Assembly (NCBI GenBank): GCA_965224495.1
Contig: CBDCZI010000011.1
Span: 186,001-250,000, forward strand
Direction of reading: 5' to 3'
DNA from: CBDCZI01 sp965224495
Lineage (GTDB): Bacteria > Bacteroidota > Bacteroidia > Cytophagales > JAAEPT01
DNA: 64,000 nt
Position numbers and translations under genes: made by a program. Under the pieces are notes generated by a model. It saw only the letters and a list, made by a program, of their open reading frames with translations, searched no databases and was not told the DNA's origin. This document shows positions 1 through 9,805 of the stretch, in pieces (positions within the stretch are counted from its first letter, which is position 1; each line of letters opens with the position of its first letter).

Positions 1-1
1 T

Positions 2-499
2 TTATTGATTTACTTCGGTAAAAAATTCGGTATCTCTTCTAATCTTCGTGCTATGTGTGCGATTGGAGGAGCAGGAAAGCTCTCTTCTTTTTTCGATTAC
101 GATTGGAGAAAAGACACATGGAATTTTATTTTCGTTGCAGGATCTATTATTGGTGGTTTTATTGCGACTTTTTTATTAAAAAATGACCAACCCATGCAAC
201 TAGCTGATTCGGTAGTGCAAGAACTACAAGGTTACGGTGTGCAAAATGTAGGTGACGAAATCTTACCTTCTACCCTATTTAGCTTCGAAGCGCTCTTTAC
301 TTTACGAGGTGTCGTTATGCTTATCGGAGGAGGTTTTTTAATCGGTTTCGGGACACGTTATGCAGGAGGTTGTACATCAGGACACGCAATTAGTGGATTG
401 AGTAACTTACAATTACCATCATTAGTTGCTGTAATAGGCTTTTTTATTGGTGGTCTTGTAATGACTTTCTTATTGTTACCTTATATTTTAGCACTTTAA
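2..499 (+). CDS. YeeE/YedE family sulfur-compound transporter, N-terminus cut by window edge
   Basis: Integral membrane protein of the YeeE/YedE (TsuA-like) family, whose characterised members import thiosulfate or related sulfur compounds across the inner membrane. The frame is open to the left edge, so the true start lies outside; the first in-window candidate is TTG at position 5, and by family length roughly 25 residues are missing. Visible are hydrophobic segments and, near the C-terminus, the small-residue motif YAGGCTSGHAISG, which carries the cysteine used in substrate relay in this family. It is followed after 10 bp by a second YeeE-type gene, so the two halves of a typical transporter are split over two adjacent genes, as is common in Bacteroidota. 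Family call is firm; the exact substrate is inferred. Confidence 0.85.
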   Translation, partial: LLIYFGKKFGISSNLRAMCAIGGAGKLSSFFDYDWRKDTWNFIFVAGSIIGGFIATFLLKNDQPMQLADSVVQELQGYGVQNVGDEILPSTLFSFEALFTLRGVVMLIGGGFLIGFGTRYAGGCTSGHAISGLSNLQLPSLVAVIGFFIGGLVMTFLLLPYILAL

Positions 500-509
500 T
501 TTTACCATT

Positions 510-923
510 ATGTCAAAAATAAAATTTTTATTCGTTGGTATCTTATTTGGTATCATTATGACCAAAGCAGAAATTATTTCGTGGCTACGTATCTACGAAA
601 TGTTTAAGTTTCAATCTTTCCACATGTACGGAGTCATTGGTTCAGCTGTACTAACAGGATTGATTATTATTCAACTCATCAAAAGAAACAAAATCAAATC
701 ACTTTCAGGGGCTGATATCATTGTCGAAGACAAACCAAAAGAATACAAAGCCAATTTAATTGGTGGTACTATTTTCGGTTTAGGTTGGGCAATGACTGGT
801 GCTTGTCCTGGTCCTTTATTTACCCTTATCGGTAGTGGAGCAATGGTTATTCTTGTGGTACTTTTCAGTGCTACATTAGGTACTTTGGTTTACGGTTTGG
901 TCAAACATAAACTACCTCACTAA
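510..923 (+). CDS. YeeE/YedE-like membrane protein (DUF6691 type), second transporter half
   Basis: A 137-residue membrane protein with about four hydrophobic segments and the motif GWAMTGACPGPLF at about residues 92-104, the counterpart of the cysteine motif in the preceding gene. In Bacteroidota and Proteobacteria this short protein is encoded next to a YeeE protein; together they should form the two pseudo-symmetric halves of a thiosulfate or sulfur-compound channel. The 10-bp spacing and same strand point to one operon. Start at ATG 510 follows an A/T-rich leader without a clear ribosome binding site, normal for this phylum. The substrate is inferred from the family. Confidence 0.83.
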   Translation: MSKIKFLFVGILFGIIMTKAEIISWLRIYEMFKFQSFHMYGVIGSAVLTGLIIIQLIKRNKIKSLSGADIIVEDKPKEYKANLIGGTIFGLGWAMTGACPGPLFTLIGSGAMVILVVLFSATLGTLVYGLVKHKLPH

Positions 924-939
924 ATAAAACACGTTATTT

Positions 940-1848
940 ATGAAGCCTAAAACAATGAAAGTATTACTTATCCTATTCACTGTTTTAGGTTTTTTAGTTT
1001 TACATTTTTATATTCCTCGTTTTATAACCGAAATCAAAAACCCTGTTATTAGATTAATCAAAAAACCATTGCCTAAAACAATGAGTTTTGATAGAAACAA
1101 AGGAAAGCAGATAGACTTCACTTCTTTTGACGGCACACAACTAACAAGTTTTTTAACTTATTCAACACTAGATACTGCCAAAGGAACGATTATTTTACTA
1201 CACGGAATCAGAGCTACAAAAGAGCATTTCATCGATTTAAGTAATAAATTAGCTGATTTAGGATACAATTCCGTTGCCTTAGACTCAAGAGCTCACGGAC
1301 AAAGTAAGGGTACACATTGTACTTTTGGAGTGAAAGAAAAATACGATATTTCTGCATTAATAACCCTACTTAATAAACAAGAACAACTAACTGAAAATAT
1401 AGGTATTTGGGGACAATCATTAGGTGGTGCTGTAGGTTTACAAGCAATGGGAATTGATAAAAGAATTCAATTTGGTATTATAGAAAGTACCTTTACAGAT
1501 TTCAAAACAATAACAAATGATTATTTCAATTACCACGCAGGATTTAATATTCCCTTATTAACCAATTACCTCGTTTACCGAGCAAGTGCCATTGCTAACT
1601 TCAACGCTGACGAGGCAAAACCACTTGCTTATTGTCAAAACATTACGCAACCCATTCTTATTGTACACGGAAACAAAGACAAGAGAATTAGCATAAAGTA
1701 CGGTAAAGAAAACTTTGCTAAAATAGCCAGTAAAGAAAAGAAGTTTGTAGAAATCAAAAACGCCAACCACCTCAATGTGTGGCAAACAGGTGGTGATGAC
1801 TATTTTGAAAAAGTGATGACTTTTATTTCAGGAAACACAACAAGGTAA
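940..1848 (+). CDS. Alpha/beta hydrolase, membrane-anchored
   Basis: Serine hydrolase of the alpha/beta fold, about 302 residues. Residues 6-25 form a hydrophobic N-terminal anchor or signal. The predicted catalytic triad is Ser160 in GQSLGG, Asp247 in GNKD and His277 in NANH; HGI at 88-90 supplies the oxyanion-hole region and the DSRAHGQS stretch near residue 115 is typical of BAAT/peptidase S9-like hydrolases. It lies 16 bp after the YeeE-type genes on the same strand and is followed by a strong terminator, so it may be the last gene of that unit. The substrate cannot be told from sequence; esterase or acyl-peptidase activity is possible. Confidence 0.85.
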   Translation: MKPKTMKVLLILFTVLGFLVLHFYIPRFITEIKNPVIRLIKKPLPKTMSFDRNKGKQIDFTSFDGTQLTSFLTYSTLDTAKGTIILLHGIRATKEHFIDLSNKLADLGYNSVALDSRAHGQSKGTHCTFGVKEKYDISALITLLNKQEQLTENIGIWGQSLGGAVGLQAMGIDKRIQFGIIESTFTDFKTITNDYFNYHAGFNIPLLTNYLVYRASAIANFNADEAKPLAYCQNITQPILIVHGNKDKRISIKYGKENFAKIASKEKKFVEIKNANHLNVWQTGGDDYFEKVMTFISGNTTR

Positions 1849-1985
1849 TTTTCATCACATTTTTAGTCGAAAAAAATAGGGTATTCATTTATATTCAATA
1901 AAAAGACACTTTCTCTATCTCTTTGAGGTAAAAATTATGCTCATTGTAGCAACTGGTCACGGAGGGACTAGAAATAATTAGTCAT

Positions 1986-2018
1986 AAAAAAAGGCAACCA
2001 AATTGGTTGCCTTTTTTT
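1986..2018. terminator. Bidirectional intrinsic terminator
   Basis: Perfect hairpin GGCAACCA / TGGTTGCC with a 3-nt AAT loop, flanked by seven A on the left and seven T on the right, so it can end transcription from both sides. It sits between the hydrolase gene and the convergent SulP gene. Confidence 0.9.
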
Positions 2019-2038
2019 ATGTTTTCACCTCCTAGTAT

Positions 2039-3679
2039 CTAAAGAGCTGATAATCTCCCTAAATTATCAATCACTTTTTCATCAAACTTACGTCCTCCTA
2101 AAGCACTATCTTTAAAGGTTATTGTAATATTTTTCTTACTTGCCACATCTGTTCTATACAATCGAATTGCTTCCGTTATTTCTGGAGCTACATAACGACT
2201 ATCTGCTGCATCAACAATGATTTCACAGTCATTAGGTATGTCATTCAATGACTCCTTAATAATGTTTGTACTTAAGTATTGCACTTCCTCGTGAAGCGTT
2301 AAATGTACTCGGTATCTTATTTTACCATCATTTACACGGTCAACCTTTATTTCAAATGGTTCGTTATCTCTTCTATCTTGTAAGATGAAGAAAATCGCAA
2401 TAATCAAACCTACAGCTATCCCTACCAATAGGTTAGTAAACAGTACGATAATAATTGTCAAAAAGAAAGGTAACGATTGACGGTAAGGCTGAGCTGCCAT
2501 TTCTTTAAATAAAGAAAGACTTGCCAATTTATAACCAATAACCAATAACAGACCTGCTAAACAAGCCAAAGGAATCAAATTCAATACGCTGGATAAAAGA
2601 ACTACACTAATCAACAAGAAAAGACCGTGAATAATGGCAGATTTTTTGGTTTTACCTCCCGCATTGGCATTAGCCGAACTCCTCACAATCACCTGAGTAA
2701 TGGGCAACCCTCCAATTAATCCTGAAACGATATTACCAACACCTTGTGCTACCAACTCTCTATTCGTTGGTGTTACTCTCTTTAAAGGATCTAATCTATC
2801 CGATGCTTCTACTGATAATAATGTTTCTAAACTTGCTACAATAGAGATAGTCAAAGCTGTCATAAACAACGCTTTCAAAAACTTAAAGTCAGAAGTTAAA
2901 AGTACACTAAAATCTGGTAAGACTACGGCTGATTTTATTTCTTTCCACCCACTTAGTTCTGGCATATGCACCACGTGAAAAACGCCATTACCTTCTCCTT
3001 GTGCGGGAATATTAGCCAATGCTAAACTAGGCACCCATTGCGTGAAAAATGCATTTAACAAAATACCTACTATCACAACCAACAAAGGACCTGGGATAAT
3101 AGATAAAAATTTATTTGAAGTAATTAATTTAGTTTTCCAAGTCAATAAAATTACGACTGAAACAATGGTGATAATAGTTGCTCCTGCACTTACATTGTTT
3201 AGGGCTGAAAAAATACCTGTAAACGTATTTCCTTCAGGCTGATTAAAGCTAAAATCACCTATATAATCAATATCATAACCTAAAGCATGTGGTATTTGTT
3301 TTAAGATAAGTGTGATACCGATTGCTGCTAACATGCCTTTAATTACGGATGAAGGGAAATAATCGGCAATAAATCCTGCTTTTATTAAACCTAAAACTAA
3401 TTGAATTACTCCCGCTATAACCCCAATAACTAAGAATGTTTCCATTCCGTATTCATTGATAGCCACCAAGACAATTCCAGCCAAGCCTGCTGCTGGTCCA
3501 CTAACCCCTATCTGAGAACCTGACAATTTCCCGACAACAAGACCACCAATAATACCAGCAATAATCCCTGTGATGGGTTCAGCCCCTGACGCTAAAGAAA
3601 TACCTAAACAAAGTGGTAAGGCAACTAAAAAGACCACAAGACCTGCGGAAATATCGGATTTTAAATGGTTTAATTTCAT
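2039..3679 (-). CDS. SulP family inorganic anion transporter
   Basis: A 546-residue SulP (SLC26-type) permease. The N-terminal ~420 residues are a multi-helix transmembrane core that begins with the family signature around SAGLVVFLVALPLCLGIS and contains the conserved SGPAAGLA region. The C-terminal ~110 residues form a cytoplasmic STAS-like module. Family members move sulfate, bicarbonate or other anions; homologues starting with ALPLCLGIS-type sequences are often linked to bicarbonate or carbonic anhydrase genes, but none is adjacent here. It is a single gene, convergent with the hydrolase and divergent from the dehydrogenase at 3840. The proximity to a sulfur transporter hints at sulfate but does not prove it. 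Confidence 0.9.
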   Translation of the reverse strand: MKLNHLKSDISAGLVVFLVALPLCLGISLASGAEPITGIIAGIIGGLVVGKLSGSQIGVSGPAAGLAGIVLVAINEYGMETFLVIGVIAGVIQLVLGLIKAGFIADYFPSSVIKGMLAAIGITLILKQIPHALGYDIDYIGDFSFNQPEGNTFTGIFSALNNVSAGATIITIVSVVILLTWKTKLITSNKFLSIIPGPLLVVIVGILLNAFFTQWVPSLALANIPAQGEGNGVFHVVHMPELSGWKEIKSAVVLPDFSVLLTSDFKFLKALFMTALTISIVASLETLLSVEASDRLDPLKRVTPTNRELVAQGVGNIVSGLIGGLPITQVIVRSSANANAGGKTKKSAIIHGLFLLISVVLLSSVLNLIPLACLAGLLLVIGYKLASLSLFKEMAAQPYRQSLPFFLTIIIVLFTNLLVGIAVGLIIAIFFILQDRRDNEPFEIKVDRVNDGKIRYRVHLTLHEEVQYLSTNIIKESLNDIPNDCEIIVDAADSRYVAPEITEAIRLYRTDVASKKNITITFKDSALGGRKFDEKVIDNLGRLSAL

Positions 3680-3839
3680 AATTCGTTATTCTCTTATTAA
3701 ATAATAGTTGAAAATACGACTATTTTTATTTAAGAAAAAGAAGAACAGACATTCTTCGTGTTTTTTATGTAATTATTAGTCATATCCTTTCTCTTTTTAT
3801 GCTTTTAAGCTATATTTAGTAAAGTCTAAGCATTTTTGT

Positions 3840-4568
3840 ATGAAAAATATCGGTATTATAGGATTTGGTAGTTTTGGTCAGTTTATCTACCAATATTTAA
3901 CACCTCATTTCAACGTATGTGTACACGATACACATTTACCCGAAAAACTTGCCGAAAACTTTCACTTACATAATGTCACCTTAGATAAGGTTGTTGACGT
4001 TGATTTACTTATTCTAAGTGTACCTGTTCAATTTTTAGAGCAAACGCTCATTGATATCAAAGACAGAGTAAAAAAAGACACGTTGGTTATCGACGTTTCT
4101 TCGGTGAAAATAAAACCTATCGAATTAATGGAGAAATACCTGCCTAAAAACGTCGATATTTTAGGTACTCACCCATTATTTGGTCCTCAAAGTGGTGCAA
4201 ACGGCATCAAAGGCTTAAACATGGTACTTTGCCCTGTTCGATTGAGTAATGCCAAATTTAGGTGTATCTCTCAGTTTTTGGAAGATGAATTAGAATTGAA
4301 TTTATTAGACCGAACAGCAGAAGTCCACGATAAACAAATGGCCTACGTACAGGCATTAACTCATTTTATCGGTCGCGCGATAAACGAAATGGACATCCCT
4401 GACATCGAACAAAAAACACCTGCTTACCAATACTTATTAGATATTAAAAAGAATTTAGGAAAAGATAGCCTTGATTTATTTTTAACGATAGAAAGAGAGA
4501 ATCCTTATTCCGATGAGGTATTGAGTGGTTTTATGCAAGAATTGGAACGTTTAAAGAAGTTGATTTAA
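3840..4568 (+). CDS. Prephenate/arogenate dehydrogenase-like protein
   Basis: A 242-residue NAD(P)-dependent enzyme related to TyrA. The Rossmann fold starts at once with GIIGFGSFGQF (residues 4-14); the TyrA-type motif DVSSVK comes near residue 88 and GTHPLFGPQSG near residues 111-121, both expected for prephenate or arogenate binding, followed by an alpha-helical dimerisation domain. Bacteroidota TyrA proteins are usually somewhat longer, so this is a compact member with no ACT or chorismate mutase domain. It stands alone, convergent with recC 17 bp away. The family is firm; prephenate versus arogenate preference is unknown, and it could also be a paralogue beside a second, main TyrA. Confidence 0.75.
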   Translation: MKNIGIIGFGSFGQFIYQYLTPHFNVCVHDTHLPEKLAENFHLHNVTLDKVVDVDLLILSVPVQFLEQTLIDIKDRVKKDTLVIDVSSVKIKPIELMEKYLPKNVDILGTHPLFGPQSGANGIKGLNMVLCPVRLSNAKFRCISQFLEDELELNLLDRTAEVHDKQMAYVQALTHFIGRAINEMDIPDIEQKTPAYQYLLDIKKNLGKDSLDLFLTIERENPYSDEVLSGFMQELERLKKLI

Positions 4569-4585
4569 CGTTTTCTTACGTGCAT

Positions 4586-7500
4586 TTATAAAACCGTTGC
4601 TATTTCACCATATACTAATGCCGATAAGCTATCAAACAATTCCTTATTCAACGTACCCTCTTCAAAACACCTCTCGTTAGCTAATATTGTAGCAAATTCA
4701 TTGTACTTCAATTCTCCCTTTAAGTTTTTTAAAAACTTCGTTTCATCCAAATATGTTTTATAAGACCAATTAGGCAAAAATGGCAAGGGGTTTTGATGCC
4801 CTTCAATAAAGTAGCTCACTAATTGTTCTAACATTTCTGTTGCCTCTTTTTGACTGACCATTTCTTTAGCAAAAACCAATGGTTCTTCTCGCTCTCTTAT
4901 CAAAAAAACTACGTTTAACCCAGTGTCATTTGCTCGGAGTAACAAAAACTCAAACCACGCTTCAAGGACATATTTAGCAATACTACTTTGTTTGGAATAA
5001 GATACAACCACATGGTTATCCCCATAAATATTTTTGACTTGACTTGACAGTACCACCTCGCCTATTTTCAGGTCAACTTCTACCAATTCTGATGCTATTA
5101 TTCCTTCTGTAAAGTGTAAATACAGCTCTTTTAATGACTTTATTTCTTCATTGAACTTAGTCAATTTGACATCCGCCATATTCTTCAAAGGCAACACTCC
5201 TTTCGCCACAGCCTCCTTTCTAAACCCATCTAAGTCGGTTACTGTAAACAAGTTTTTTCGTAAAGAATACTGCTCTAAATTATCTAAATCAAACTTTTCA
5301 TGCTCATCTAACAATTGTTGGTTATTGTTCTCGTAAATCCCTAATACCTTATTAAAATACCATTTTATAGGGTCTTTATAAAAGGAAATCAACTGACTTA
5401 ACTGAATTGTCGTGAAATCAAACGCAATAGCTGACTTTATCTTCTCTTCCTCTATCGCTCTTATGCTCTTATCTCCAAAGTAAGTAAATAGCTTTGTGTT
5501 TCCATTGAAATAGTTCGCATTAAAGCCGTGTAAAGGATGCTGAACAACAAACTCTTTCACTGACTCTTCACAAGCCTGTTCAATATAATCTAAGAGTTCA
5601 TCAATCAATAAAGAAGGTGATAAACTGCTATTATCTTTGGTGTTTCGTCCAATATAGCTCAAGTAAAAATAATCTTTAGCTGACAGCATCGATTCCAAAA
5701 ATAGATATTTATCACTTTCTTTTACCTCTCTGTCCCCTCTTCTTTTATCGTCTTCTAATAAGTTAAAACCTAATTTACTGTCTTTTCGAGGGAAAGCATC
5801 ACTATTCATTCCCAATAAAGCAATCGTTTTAAAAGGAATACTACGCATAGGAATCATTGAACAAAAAGTTACTCGACCTGTAATGAAATTACCTGCGTGT
5901 ACATTATTAACCAAAGAGTCAAGAAAAGCCTTTTGGAATACGTCGTAATTTACTTCTTCTAAAATCGGAGAAACCTCTTCCAACAAGGCCAAATGCTCTG
6001 AAATAATGTGGTACTCTTCCATCACCGTTTCATTGGTCTCAATTAAATTATTAAATATATAGTCTTCTACATACAAACGCCAATTACCTAATGTTCTCGC
6101 TTCTCTTCGTTGCGAAATCAACAAGATTACAGCATCTACAAAGGCTTTAAAACGCAACAATTCAGTCACATCACTTCCTTCAATCGTGTCGAGTGGGTAC
6201 GTTTTTCCTTTCTTTGTTTCATATTCTGCCCCTCCCTTGATGGCGTAACCTAATAAAATTCGTTCTAAACCATTTTTCCAACTAACCAAATTCGTTTCAT
6301 ATTCTTTATCTCCCGCGATACCATAACGAATATTAGCATCATTCATCACACGGCGAATCAAATCAATATCGGTTATACCAAACTTAGTTTTTACAATCTC
6401 AAAATCGAGTAATTGCAAGACATTTTCGGAAGTAAACTCATCAGGTGAAATTTTTAATACCAAATCCAACACACTCGAAATAGTATCTCCACCAATAAAA
6501 CTACGATCGGCAATAGAATAAGGTATTTTCAAGGGTGCATTATCAAAAATAGCCTTGATAAATGGTGCGTACAAATCAATATCATTCACCAAAACCAAGA
6601 TATCTTTAGGTTCTACCGATTTGTCTTTCTCCATCAAATCAAGTACGTAATTGTAGAATACTTCTACCTCTCGTACAGGTGTATAGCAAGAAGAAATCTG
6701 TAATGAACCATCTCCCGTATCGCCCAACACTATCGTTTGGGCTTTTGTATTGTCAAAAATATTGGACTGTATTTTTCCTAACAATGTATCCTTTAACGGT
6801 GCAATAGAAGCTGTTCCGTCCATAATATCCAACACCTCATCGTGAGCAAAAAGTGACGCAAAGGCATCTTTACCTATTTTCCCCCAATTTGAAAGTAAGG
6901 TATTCCCACTTTGCAATAATAGTTCATTAGCCGATTTTTTAGTAAACTTCTCTATCTTAGAAATGCTTTTATCACTTGTCTGGTCGTACCAATAATTTTC
7001 TGGTGACGGATTTAATTGATAAAAATCAATGGTTATGTAATTTGATAACCAGCTAAATATTTCTAAGTGAAACGGCGTCAATACCGATAAACCAAACAAT
7101 GATATTTTAGGAAATCTCTTTTGTAAACGCTCGATAAATAACGGGTTCTTCATCTGTTCGACCAAACGAGTACGTAACTCTACCTTATCTTCAAAATCTA
7201 CTTTATCTTGTAGTTTTTGCCACAACCAACCTTGCCACTCTTCGTGGTACTTGTATTTTTCTCTATTTATTTCAGCATGTTCGCCTTTATTCCACGCTTG
7301 AATATAGTCAGGTCGGTAAATTAAATATTGGTCAAACAAATCCGAAACACGTGTAGCTAACTGCAAACGCTTAATCTCGTCTCCTTCGTAATATTGAGCA
7401 ACACGTTCAAATTTCTCGACAAACGCCTCATTTTCGAGTAATTGATAAATTACCCAACGCAATTTTTCCGTAGAGAAATCTTGGTTATCGACTACCTCTG

Positions 7501-7726
7501 CTAATTTAAAAATAGAGGAAATAAAACCATTTGGCTTGAAAAACTCTGCATTAGCAAATATATCCAACGACTCTGCCAACTCGATAGACAACCAACGATT
7601 CATTCCTTCTGTTTGAGTAACCAAAACGTCTTTATGAAAGACCCCTACCGTTTGGGATTTCAAGTTTTTACTTAACTCCTTTTGTAACTCGTCTAAACGG
7701 TTAGATATGTATAATTTGAAACTCAT
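4586..7726 (-). CDS. recC: Exodeoxyribonuclease V gamma subunit RecC
   Basis: Large subunit (1046 residues) of the RecBCD helicase-nuclease that processes double-strand breaks. RecC lacks active ATPase and nuclease motifs but keeps the UvrD-like fold and, in the best-known enzyme, reads Chi. The N-terminus (TEGMNRWLSIELAESLDIFANAEF region, about residues 38-62) and the PYSIADRS segment near residue 405 are characteristic of RecC. The stop lies 17 bp from the convergent gene at 3840. menC lies 18 bp upstream on the same strand, so recC is likely cotranscribed from menC. recB is nearby (9806-13168) but separated by menC and rfbA, and no recD is in the window. Confidence 0.92.
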   Translation of the reverse strand: MSFKLYISNRLDELQKELSKNLKSQTVGVFHKDVLVTQTEGMNRWLSIELAESLDIFANAEFFKPNGFISSIFKLAEVVDNQDFSTEKLRWVIYQLLENEAFVEKFERVAQYYEGDEIKRLQLATRVSDLFDQYLIYRPDYIQAWNKGEHAEINREKYKYHEEWQGWLWQKLQDKVDFEDKVELRTRLVEQMKNPLFIERLQKRFPKISLFGLSVLTPFHLEIFSWLSNYITIDFYQLNPSPENYWYDQTSDKSISKIEKFTKKSANELLLQSGNTLLSNWGKIGKDAFASLFAHDEVLDIMDGTASIAPLKDTLLGKIQSNIFDNTKAQTIVLGDTGDGSLQISSCYTPVREVEVFYNYVLDLMEKDKSVEPKDILVLVNDIDLYAPFIKAIFDNAPLKIPYSIADRSFIGGDTISSVLDLVLKISPDEFTSENVLQLLDFEIVKTKFGITDIDLIRRVMNDANIRYGIAGDKEYETNLVSWKNGLERILLGYAIKGGAEYETKKGKTYPLDTIEGSDVTELLRFKAFVDAVILLISQRREARTLGNWRLYVEDYIFNNLIETNETVMEEYHIISEHLALLEEVSPILEEVNYDVFQKAFLDSLVNNVHAGNFITGRVTFCSMIPMRSIPFKTIALLGMNSDAFPRKDSKLGFNLLEDDKRRGDREVKESDKYLFLESMLSAKDYFYLSYIGRNTKDNSSLSPSLLIDELLDYIEQACEESVKEFVVQHPLHGFNANYFNGNTKLFTYFGDKSIRAIEEEKIKSAIAFDFTTIQLSQLISFYKDPIKWYFNKVLGIYENNNQQLLDEHEKFDLDNLEQYSLRKNLFTVTDLDGFRKEAVAKGVLPLKNMADVKLTKFNEEIKSLKELYLHFTEGIIASELVEVDLKIGEVVLSSQVKNIYGDNHVVVSYSKQSSIAKYVLEAWFEFLLLRANDTGLNVVFLIREREEPLVFAKEMVSQKEATEMLEQLVSYFIEGHQNPLPFLPNWSYKTYLDETKFLKNLKGELKYNEFATILANERCFEEGTLNKELFDSLSALVYGEIATVL

Positions 7727-7744
7727 TATCGTATGATTAAAAAA

Positions 7745-8806
7745 TTAAATCTCCTGAAAGTTTAATTGAGAATAATCCCATTTATACGCTGTGTTATAAG
7801 AAATAAATTCACCATTTACCTCCAAAGGTGACGGGATATTATTGGTATATAAGCTTCCTGTACCCAGCCCTTGAGGTATTCCTATTCGGTATTCGTTAGT
7901 TAATTGACAAATTGCATTCAAGCCAATATTAGACTCTAAAGCTGACGTAATCCACCAATCTATATTTCTTTTTTCAGCTAACCTAATCCATTCTTTTGTC
8001 CCCGAAAGTCCACCATGTAAGGTTGGTTTTAGAATAATATATTGTGGTTTGATTTTATCAAGTAACGCCTCTTTTTCCGACGTTTCTCGCACACCAATCA
8101 ACTCTTCATCCAACGCAATACCAACCGAAGAAGTCAACTGACAAAGTTGTTCCATCTCATCAATTTGCCCTGCCTTTATCGGTTGTTCGATACTGTGAAT
8201 ATCTAATTCCTGTAATTTACCCAAAACTTTTTGAGCCTCGTCAAATGAAAAAGCACCATTGGCATCAACACGCAAAGTCAGTTGTTTTGCTGGAAACTCA
8301 GACCGTAATTGTTGCAATAGTTTATACTCTTCCTCAAAATCTATTGCTCCTACCTTCATTTTGATACAAGAGAAACCCTGTTTAAGTTTCTCTTCAATCT
8401 GTGTTTTCATAAATGAAGAATTGCCCATCCAAACCAGCCCATTGATAGGTATTTGTTCTTTACCAGCAACAAAATCATTCCTGAAAACATGCCCTTCTTC
8501 CTTGTTTTTTAGTTCCAATAACGCACATTCTAAACCAAACAAAGTACTTGAAGAAAACAAATATTCATGTCCAGACAAGTCAGTTGTAGCTAACTTTTTG
8601 AAAATATGTAATTCTTTAATTAATTGAGGTTCAAACCCCTCATAACCTTCCAAACTTAACCCTTTGAGTGGAGCGACCTCCCCTTGTCCCACAAAACCAT
8701 CAATTTCTAAGCGAACAATCCAAGATTTACGTGTTTTCAAAACACCTCTTGAAGTACCTGCGTCAAACTTAAATTGCAATAAAAAAGGGGCTAATGTGAT
8801 TTTCAT
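7745..8806 (-). CDS. menC: o-Succinylbenzoate synthase (menaquinone biosynthesis)
   Basis: Enolase-superfamily enzyme (353 residues) that dehydrates SHCHC to o-succinylbenzoate in the menaquinone pathway. The catalytic lysine pair is visible in IKMKVG, the metal ligands in RVDANG, IEQPI and LDEEL, and the second-half lysine in LKPTLHGG, all in the expected order across residues ~145-265. Length fits the family. It is divergent from rfbA with an 79-bp gap and followed by recC after 18 bp. Other pathway genes in the window are menA (18.3 kb), menF and menD (57-60 kb); menB and menE are not seen. Some relatives are dipeptide epimerases, but the menaquinone genes nearby favour MenC. Confidence 0.9.
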   Translation of the reverse strand: MKITLAPFLLQFKFDAGTSRGVLKTRKSWIVRLEIDGFVGQGEVAPLKGLSLEGYEGFEPQLIKELHIFKKLATTDLSGHEYLFSSSTLFGLECALLELKNKEEGHVFRNDFVAGKEQIPINGLVWMGNSSFMKTQIEEKLKQGFSCIKMKVGAIDFEEEYKLLQQLRSEFPAKQLTLRVDANGAFSFDEAQKVLGKLQELDIHSIEQPIKAGQIDEMEQLCQLTSSVGIALDEELIGVRETSEKEALLDKIKPQYIILKPTLHGGLSGTKEWIRLAEKRNIDWWITSALESNIGLNAICQLTNEYRIGIPQGLGTGSLYTNNIPSPLEVNGEFISYNTAYKWDYSQLNFQEI

Positions 8807-8851
8807 AAACGAATACGTGAACAGAAGGTTAAATTTACCACCAATAACAGT

Positions 8852-8859
8852 TATATTTG
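8852..8859 (+). promoter_or_regulatory. Bacteroidota -7 box before rfbA
   Basis: TATATTTG matches the phylum consensus TAnnTTTG and lies 26 bp before the chosen rfbA start. A clear TTG at the -33 position is not present, so this is a partial match. Confidence 0.4.
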
Positions 8860-8885
8860 TTCTTTTAAAACTAATTATTTACGTT

Positions 8886-9752
8886 ATGAAAGGAATTATT
8901 TTAGCAGGTGGCTCAGGAACTCGTTTACACCCCTTAACTATCCCTGTTTCTAAACAACTAATGCCTATTTATGACAAGCCGATGATTTATTATCCGTTGT
9001 CAATTTTGATGTTAGCGGGAATAAAAGAAATTTTAATCATTACGACTCCCCACGACCAAGAGCAATTCATTAAATTATTAGGAGACGGTTCTCGTTTGGG
9101 CTGTAAATTCACTTATAAAATCCAACACGAACCAAATGGACTTGCTCAAGCCTTTGTTTTAGGCGAAGATTTTATTGGTGATGATTCAGTTGCTTTAGTG
9201 TTGGGTGATAATATTTTTTACGGAAGTGGCTTTTCAGAATTATTACAACGAAACACACAACCTAATGGCGGTGTGGTATTCGCTTACCCTGTAAACGACC
9301 CAGAACGTTACGGTGTTGTCGAGTTTGATAAAAACTTCAAAGTACTCTCTATTGAAGAGAAACCTGAAAAACCGAAATCAAATTACGCTGTGCCAGGCTT
9401 ATACTTCTACGACAATGACGTAGTAGAAATTGCAAAAAACATAGAACCAAGTGCTCGTGGTGAGTATGAAATCACTGATGTCAATAAGGTTTACCTAGAA
9501 AGAGGCAAACTTGACGTTGGTGTAATGGACAGAGGAACAGCATGGTTAGATACAGGTACCTTTGAGTCATTGATGCAAGCGGGACAGTTTATTCAAATCA
9601 TCGAAGAGCGTCAAGGTCTAAAAATTGGTTGTATTGAAGAAATAGCTTACCGTCAAGGTTTTATTTCAAAAGAAGACTTACTAAAAATTGCCGAACCTCT
9701 GTTAAAAAGTGGTTATGGTAAATATTTAGTAAGAGTAGCCGAAGAGGTTTAA
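8886..9752 (+). CDS. rfbA: Glucose-1-phosphate thymidylyltransferase
   Basis: Nucleotidyltransferase (289 residues) that makes dTDP-glucose from dTTP and glucose 1-phosphate, the first step to dTDP-L-rhamnose. The start at ATG 8886 gives MKGIILAGGSGTRLHPLT, the exact N-terminal nucleotide-binding motif; the frame is open further upstream but that part overlaps menC on the other strand. LVLGDNIFYG, the EEKPEKPKSNYAVPGLYFYD segment (described here by its first residues EEKPEKPKSN) and the C-terminal AWLDTGTFESL are family hallmarks. rfbB, rfbC and rfbD are not adjacent. A -7 box lies 26 bp upstream. It is convergent with recB. Confidence 0.93.
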   Translation: MKGIILAGGSGTRLHPLTIPVSKQLMPIYDKPMIYYPLSILMLAGIKEILIITTPHDQEQFIKLLGDGSRLGCKFTYKIQHEPNGLAQAFVLGEDFIGDDSVALVLGDNIFYGSGFSELLQRNTQPNGGVVFAYPVNDPERYGVVEFDKNFKVLSIEEKPEKPKSNYAVPGLYFYDNDVVEIAKNIEPSARGEYEITDVNKVYLERGKLDVGVMDRGTAWLDTGTFESLMQAGQFIQIIEERQGLKIGCIEEIAYRQGFISKEDLLKIAEPLLKSGYGKYLVRVAEEV

Positions 9753-9805
9753 TAAATACAAAAGGTATCCTTTCGCTATTTTTAAATGTGTTTTTCTTTC
9801 TACAC

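Noticed and set aside
1558..1785. Minus-strand ORF within the hydrolase gene, and similar antisense ORFs elsewhere
   Set aside because: They lie inside well-supported genes, lack family features, and mirror the codon pattern of the real strand.
8664..8885. 74-residue N-terminal extension of rfbA
   Set aside because: It overlaps menC on the other strand and precedes the true nucleotide-binding start MKGIILAGGSGTRL.
9762..9774. Hairpin AAAGG TAT CCTTT as a terminator between rfbA and recB
   Set aside because: Stem of only five base pairs and no continuous T run; too weak to claim.
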